Assembly: GCA_026914095.1 (NCBI GenBank)
Contig: JAPPIY010000138.1
Location: 1-5,544, forward strand
Length of the DNA stretch: 5,544 nt
Direction: 5' to 3'
Source of the DNA: Oligoflexia bacterium
GTDB lineage: Bacteria > Bdellovibrionota > Bdellovibrionia > Bdellovibrionales > UBA1609
The notes under the pieces are model-generated. The model searched no databases and was not told where the DNA came from. It saw only the letters and a list, made by a program, of their open reading frames with translations. Both the position numbers and the translations under genes were made by a program. Positions 5,406 through 5,544 of this stretch are shown in pieces (positions within the stretch are counted from its first letter, which is position 1; the number at the start of each line of letters is the position of its first letter).

Positions 5406-5544
5406 AAAAGCCTGTCCTCATGGAAACGAGGGTGGGAATCTCCAGAAAAAGCAGAAAAATTCGAACTTGTTTTCCCGCAAAAACCTAATTTCAGCTTTTC
5501 ACTTTTAGAAATTTGGACTTGTTTATCGCTTATCAGAATAAATA
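5406..5544. other. Noncoding end with a dispersed-repeat-like segment
   Basis: No gene is supported in these bases. Bases 5413-5440 (TCCTCATGGAAACGAGGGTG, then GGAATCTC) contain a short hairpin, CCTC/GAGG, and end in GGGAATCTCC. This resembles the tail of common dispersed intergenic repeats of the form ...GGGAATCTCC. The segment adjoins the point where the methyltransferase loses similarity, so a repeat or element insertion may have removed its 5' end. Confidence 0.35.

Overview
The window looks like an AT-rich accessory region of a bacterial chromosome or large plasmid that has accumulated mobile-element remnants and decaying genes. I cannot name the organism. The low GC, the long A and T runs, the IS remnants and several visibly broken genes fit a host with many IS elements or an intracellular lifestyle, but nothing here is diagnostic of a taxon.

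Layout. The left edge holds the C-terminal part of an IS1595/ISXO2-type transposase (3-188). Converging on it is a gene for a small membrane-anchored protein of unknown function (217-714, minus), with a near-consensus promoter at 776-804. On the plus strand follow a very short lipoprotein-like reading frame (862-945) and an overlapping small membrane protein (932-1144); these may be one frameshifted gene. A 51-residue lysine-rich reading frame (1130-1285, minus) overlaps the end of the latter. Next come a 32-bp tandem repeat array (1335-1445) and an intact AAA+ ATPase gene (1461-2687).

After the ATPase lie a perfect inverted repeat (2718-2745) and a second array of four 22/23-bp repeats in an A-B-A-B pattern (2882-2970). 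Twenty bases later begins an intact AAA_14/DUF4143 ATPase gene (2990-4249), whose base composition looks richer in GC than its neighbours. Downstream is the remnant of an AlbA_2 (Schlafen/RecG-like) gene with two in-frame stops (4285-4521). On the minus strand are a small unrecognised reading frame (4577-4717) and a truncated, frameshifted adenine methyltransferase pseudogene (4722-5405). The last 139 bases hold no gene but include a stretch resembling dispersed repeats.

How the parts relate. There is no clear multi-gene operon. The best candidate for an undescribed unit is the AAA+ ATPase at 1461-2687 with its flanking arrays. The upstream array places the hexamer TTCTAT at alternating steps of 11 and 21 bp, so all copies lie on one face of the helix directly before the start codon. 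A 13-mer from that array recurs inverted in the downstream array. The arrays could be binding sites for a cooperative regulator or initiator, or (the downstream one) the repeated end of an IS21-type element; the sequence alone does not decide.
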